In this document: piece by piece, positions 61,356 through 64,000 of the stretch
Numbering within the stretch: position 1 is the first letter of the stretch
How the letters are laid out: the number at the start of each line of letters is the position of its first letter
Assembly (NCBI RefSeq): GCF_003148645.1
Contig: NZ_QGGP01000001.1
Coordinates: forward strand, 248,001 to 312,000
Length of the DNA: 64,000 nucleotides
Reading direction: 5' to 3'
Origin: Xanthomarina spongicola
GTDB lineage: Bacteria > Bacteroidota > Bacteroidia > Flavobacteriales > Flavobacteriaceae
The notes under the pieces: model-generated
What the model saw: only the letters and a program-made list of their open reading frames with translations
Databases searched by the model: none
What the model was told of the DNA's origin: nothing
Program-made: the position numbers and the translations under genes

Positions 61356-61897
61356 CAGTGATAGAGACCAAATTAAAAGGTTGTTTTATTATTGAACCTA
61401 CAATATTTAAAGATAAACGAGGTTATTTTTTTGAAAGTTTTAATGAACAAAAATTCAATGAAGCTTTAAATTTAAACAGTCGTTTTATTCAAGATAATGA
61501 GTCTTTTTCAACCAAAGGCGTCTTGAGAGGATTACATTATCAAACGGGAAATTCTGCCCAAGCAAAACTCGTAAGAGTTGTAAAAGGTAAGGTTTTAGAC
61601 ATAGCTGTAGATATTAGAAAAGAATCTCCAACTTTTGGGCAATACATCTCAATAGAATTAACTGAAGAAAACAAAAAACAAATTTTCGTCCCAAGAGGTT
61701 TTGCTCATGGATTTGTTGTGTTAAGCGATACAGCCATATTATCATATAAATGCGATAATTTTTATAATAAAGAATCTGAAGAAGGCATTATTTATAACGA
61801 CACGACTTTAAATATAGATTGGAAACTTCCTCCAGAATCTCTTATTATATCAGAAAAAGATATTGATTTACCGAGTTTCGAAGAAGCAATATTATAA
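61352..61897 (+). CDS. rfbC: dTDP-4-dehydrorhamnose 3,5-epimerase
   Basis: Third step of dTDP-L-rhamnose synthesis. A 181-residue cupin-like protein with the family signatures GVLRGLHYQ (around residues 57-65, containing the catalytic His), [15 protein letters not shown] and [14 protein letters not shown]. The C-terminal tail [13 protein letters not shown] is normal. Translation is coupled to rfbA. Confidence 0.96.
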   Translation: MTVIETKLKGCFIIEPTIFKDKRGYFFESFNEQKFNEALNLNSRFIQDNESFSTKGVLRGLHYQTGNSAQAKLVRVVKGKVLDIAVDIRKESPTFGQYISIELTEENKKQIFVPRGFAHGFVVLSDTAILSYKCDNFYNKESEEGIIYNDTTLNIDWKLPPESLIISEKDIDLPSFEEAIL

Positions 61898-61906
61898 AAC
61901 TTAAAG

Positions 61907-62758
61907 ATGAAAACAGTTCTAGTTACTGGTGGAGATGGGCAACTAGCTAGTTGTATAAAAGATATTGAATCTAATTATTTAGATTTTAAATTTATTTATA
62001 AGAACGCTTCAGAATTAGACATTACAAATCAAGAACAAATTAGAAACTTATTTGAATCTAATCATTTTGATTGGTGTATAAATTGTGCTGCATACACAGC
62101 TGTAGATAAAGCAGAGGCTGAACCAGAATTAGCCTTCAAAATTAATGCTGAAGGCGCTAAATTTTTAGCAGAAGCTTCTAGAAAACACAAGGTTAAATTA
62201 ATTCACATTTCAACAGATTTTGTTTTTGATGGAAATGAAACATATCCATACTCAGAACAAGACCGACCTAATCCTATAAATGTTTATGGTGCTTCAAAAT
62301 TACAAGGAGAAAAACATATAGAATCTATATTAAAAGAACATTTTATCATTCGCACCTCATGGTTATATTCTAAACATGGGAATAATTTTGTAAAAACAAT
62401 GCTAAAATTATCTCAAGATAGAGATAAAATTAATGTTGTAAACGATCAAATTGGATCACCAACACATGCTTTAGATTTAGCTCATGCCATATTAAAAATT
62501 ATAAACAAAAACAACAATGCATTTGGCCTATATCATTTTAGCAATCAAGGAGAAATAAGTTGGTATCATTTTGCTACAGCCATCTTTAGTGTTTTTAATA
62601 GAAAGATAAATGTTCAACCAATACCTTCCAGTAAATATAAAACATTAGCTAAAAGACCTAGATATTCTGTATTAGAAACTAATAAAATTGCGACAGAGTT
62701 TCAAGTAGAAATTAAAGGTTGGAAAACGGCATTAGCTGAGTTTGTTCAACTCCAATAA
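61907..62758 (+). CDS. rfbD: dTDP-4-dehydrorhamnose reductase
   Basis: Final step, reducing to dTDP-L-rhamnose with NAD(P)H. The 283-residue protein has the Rossmann motif VTGGDGQLASCI, NCAAYTAVDKAE, HISTDFVFDG and the active-site YGASKLQGE. It ends the rfbBACD set. The 172 bp after it hold no gene and no clear hairpin terminator; no exact TAnnTTTG promoter is obvious for cysQ. Confidence 0.95.
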   Translation: MKTVLVTGGDGQLASCIKDIESNYLDFKFIYKNASELDITNQEQIRNLFESNHFDWCINCAAYTAVDKAEAEPELAFKINAEGAKFLAEASRKHKVKLIHISTDFVFDGNETYPYSEQDRPNPINVYGASKLQGEKHIESILKEHFIIRTSWLYSKHGNNFVKTMLKLSQDRDKINVVNDQIGSPTHALDLAHAILKIINKNNNAFGLYHFSNQGEISWYHFATAIFSVFNRKINVQPIPSSKYKTLAKRPRYSVLETNKIATEFQVEIKGWKTALAEFVQLQ

Positions 62759-62930
62759 ATTAATACATCATTATACTTTTTAAAGCGTTTTTTTTGTGGT
62801 AATTTTACACGTTAAAAATATAGTAAAAGAACTTTGTTTTAGAAATTAATTCTAAAATTAAAGTAGCATTAATTTCATGAATATGGAATTATGATGAAGG
62901 GTTTAAAATGTATTGCTTTAAATGTAAAAA

Positions 62931-63731
62931 ATGAATAAAAATCTACAAACAGCCATAGAAGCTTCTTTAAAAGCGGGTCAAGTTATTATGGAAGTTTATA
63001 ACACCCCTTTTAATGTCGAGTTAAAAGATGATAAATCTCCCTTAACAGAGGCAGATAAAAAAGCGAATGATATTATTAATTCTTTTTTAATTCCTACGCA
63101 AATTCCAATCATTAGCGAGGAAAATAAACAAACAGATTATTCAGTTAGAAAAGACTGGAAACTTTGTTGGGTTGTAGACCCTGTAGACGGAACTAAAGAA
63201 TTTATTAAACGTAATGGTGAGTTTACAGTAAATATAGCTTTAGTAAGTAACGGAAGACCAATATTAGGAGTCATTTATGTGCCTGCTACTAAAGTTTTAT
63301 ATTATGCAGATGTTACACTTCAAAAAGGATATAAAGTAAATTTAAAATCTCATGAAGTAAGTATCCAAAAAATTACAGAAAGCGCAACACCATTGAAACC
63401 TAAAGCAGGAAATACAGATCTTATTCAAGTTGTTGGAAGCCGTTCTCATATGAGTCAAGAAACATTAGATTTTATGGAGACACTAAAAGTAAACGGAACT
63501 CAAGTAGAAGTAGTTTCAAAAGGAAGTTCATTAAAATTTTGTTTGGTTTCAGAAGGGAACGCCGATATCTATCCTCGTTTTGCTCCAACTATGGAGTGGG
63601 ATACTGCAGCTGGTCAAGCTATATGTAATGCTGTTGGTATAGAAGTTATCTCTAAAGAAACTAATAAACCACTTTTATATAATAAAGAGAATCTCTTAAA
63701 CCCATGGTTTATAGTTTCTAAAATCAACTAA
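62931..63731 (+). CDS. cysQ: 3'(2'),5'-bisphosphate nucleotidase CysQ
   Basis: CysQ removes phosphate from 3'-phosphoadenosine 5'-phosphate, a by-product of sulfate assimilation. The inositol-monophosphatase-family motifs are present: LTEADKKANDI, the metal-binding WVVDPVDGTKEFIKRNGEF and the second motif in EWDTAAGQAI. 266 residues. It is 1 bp from the DUF2061 gene, an arrangement seen beside sulfate activation genes; those would lie beyond the window end. Confidence 0.93.
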   Translation: MNKNLQTAIEASLKAGQVIMEVYNTPFNVELKDDKSPLTEADKKANDIINSFLIPTQIPIISEENKQTDYSVRKDWKLCWVVDPVDGTKEFIKRNGEFTVNIALVSNGRPILGVIYVPATKVLYYADVTLQKGYKVNLKSHEVSIQKITESATPLKPKAGNTDLIQVVGSRSHMSQETLDFMETLKVNGTQVEVVSKGSSLKFCLVSEGNADIYPRFAPTMEWDTAAGQAICNAVGIEVISKETNKPLLYNKENLLNPWFIVSKIN

Positions 63732-63732
63732 T

Positions 63733-64000
63733 ATGTCTCCATATAAAAAAGAATCACATTTTCGGAGTATTATAAAAGGCATTTCTTGGAGAATCGTTGC
63801 TACTACAGACACTATTTTAGTTGTACTTTTAGTAACTTGTCTTACCGGAGAATGTAGCATAGAGAATGCCTTAAAGATTGGTTTATTTGAATTTATTATA
63901 AAACTAGCAATCTATTATTTCCACGAAAGAGTATGGTTAAACATATTAAAAAAACAAGCTACAACAAATAAAGAAATAGTTTATAAATCTATTTCTTGGA
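63733..64000 (+). CDS. DUF2061-family membrane protein (3' end outside window)
   Basis: The first 89 codons are visible. The start ATG follows the cysQ stop by 1 bp. The sequence reads SIIKGISWRIVATTDTILVV, with a membrane segment, then KIGLFEFIIKLAIYYFHERVW, the DUF2061 pattern. The last visible codons (VYKSISW) look like the beginning of a second copy of the same domain. Membership in a cysQ-linked sulfate assimilation unit is inferred. Confidence 0.8.
   Translation, partial: MSPYKKESHFRSIIKGISWRIVATTDTILVVLLVTCLTGECSIENALKIGLFEFIIKLAIYYFHERVWLNILKKQATTNKEIVYKSISW

Noticed and set aside
1-64000. Mobile elements, prophage, integrases or toxin-antitoxin pairs
   Set aside because: No transposase, integrase, phage or toxin-like gene is seen; gene order looks like core chromosome throughout.

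Overview
The window reads as a stretch of chromosome from a member of the Bacteroidota, most likely a Flavobacteriaceae species. The DNA is very AT-rich. Starts lack Shine-Dalgarno sequences, and many genes are preceded by the Bacteroidota promoter element TAnnTTTG. The gene neighbourhoods are typical of flavobacteria: DUF4175-ybeY-mnmG, pgk-LysM transglycosylase-DUF4837-tatA-M23-GH3, and rnpA-S41 peptidase. I see no insertion sequence, phage, CRISPR array or plasmid gene. Nothing in the window is obviously foreign. Genus and species cannot be read from it. || Layout. 1-7.0 kb: end of an FtsX-type ABC permease, dusB, an M28 peptidase lipoprotein, a TolB-like propeller lipoprotein and a TonB-dependent-receptor-like barrel. 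7.1-14 kb: lepA, then a proton antiporter divergent from an Usp-SulP transporter pair. 14-18.5 kb: a metallo-beta-lactamase-fold hydrolase, an S8 protease and an M1 peptidase. 18.6-21.6 kb: an aspartoacylase-like protein and a GCS2-like ligase fused to CBS domains. 21.7-25.6 kb: rnpA, an S41 protease, an OmpA protein, a GNAT protein and rpiB. 25.6-26.36 kb: a 739-bp AT-rich non-coding block with a perfect DnaA box and five relaxed ones, the best origin candidate here. 26.4-30.4 kb: rnr, a GIN-domain protein, a LysE exporter and a GIY-YIG-like protein. 30.4-30.9 kb: tRNA-Cys followed by a tandem array of decayed tRNA-Cys copies, each with its own terminator. 30.9-40.2 kb: folB, a zinc ribbon protein, glnS, small proteins, an SPFH protein, gltX and an AlkB-type hydroxylase. 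40.3-47 kb: DUF4175, ybeY, mnmG and a methyltransferase, with ParB-binding parS sites beside mnmG. 47-58.4 kb: an OmpH chaperone, a lipid kinase, holB, pgk, envelope enzymes, tatA, GH3 and a conserved hypothetical. 58.4-62.8 kb: a Wzz-like protein and rfbBACD for dTDP-L-rhamnose. 62.9-64 kb: cysQ and the start of a DUF2061 gene. || How it fits together. Most genes are housekeeping or envelope functions: tRNA charging and modification, RNA decay, lipoprotein and peptidoglycan remodelling, and surface polysaccharide precursors. rnpA, mnmG (gidA), two perfect parS sites and the AT-rich DnaA-box block all lie within 25 kb. This suggests the window spans the replication-origin domain. The most unusual structure is the tRNA-Cys repeat array at 30.45-30.88 kb. 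It resembles in concept the tRNA-tail repeats of the E. coli tyrT locus but looks independently formed.
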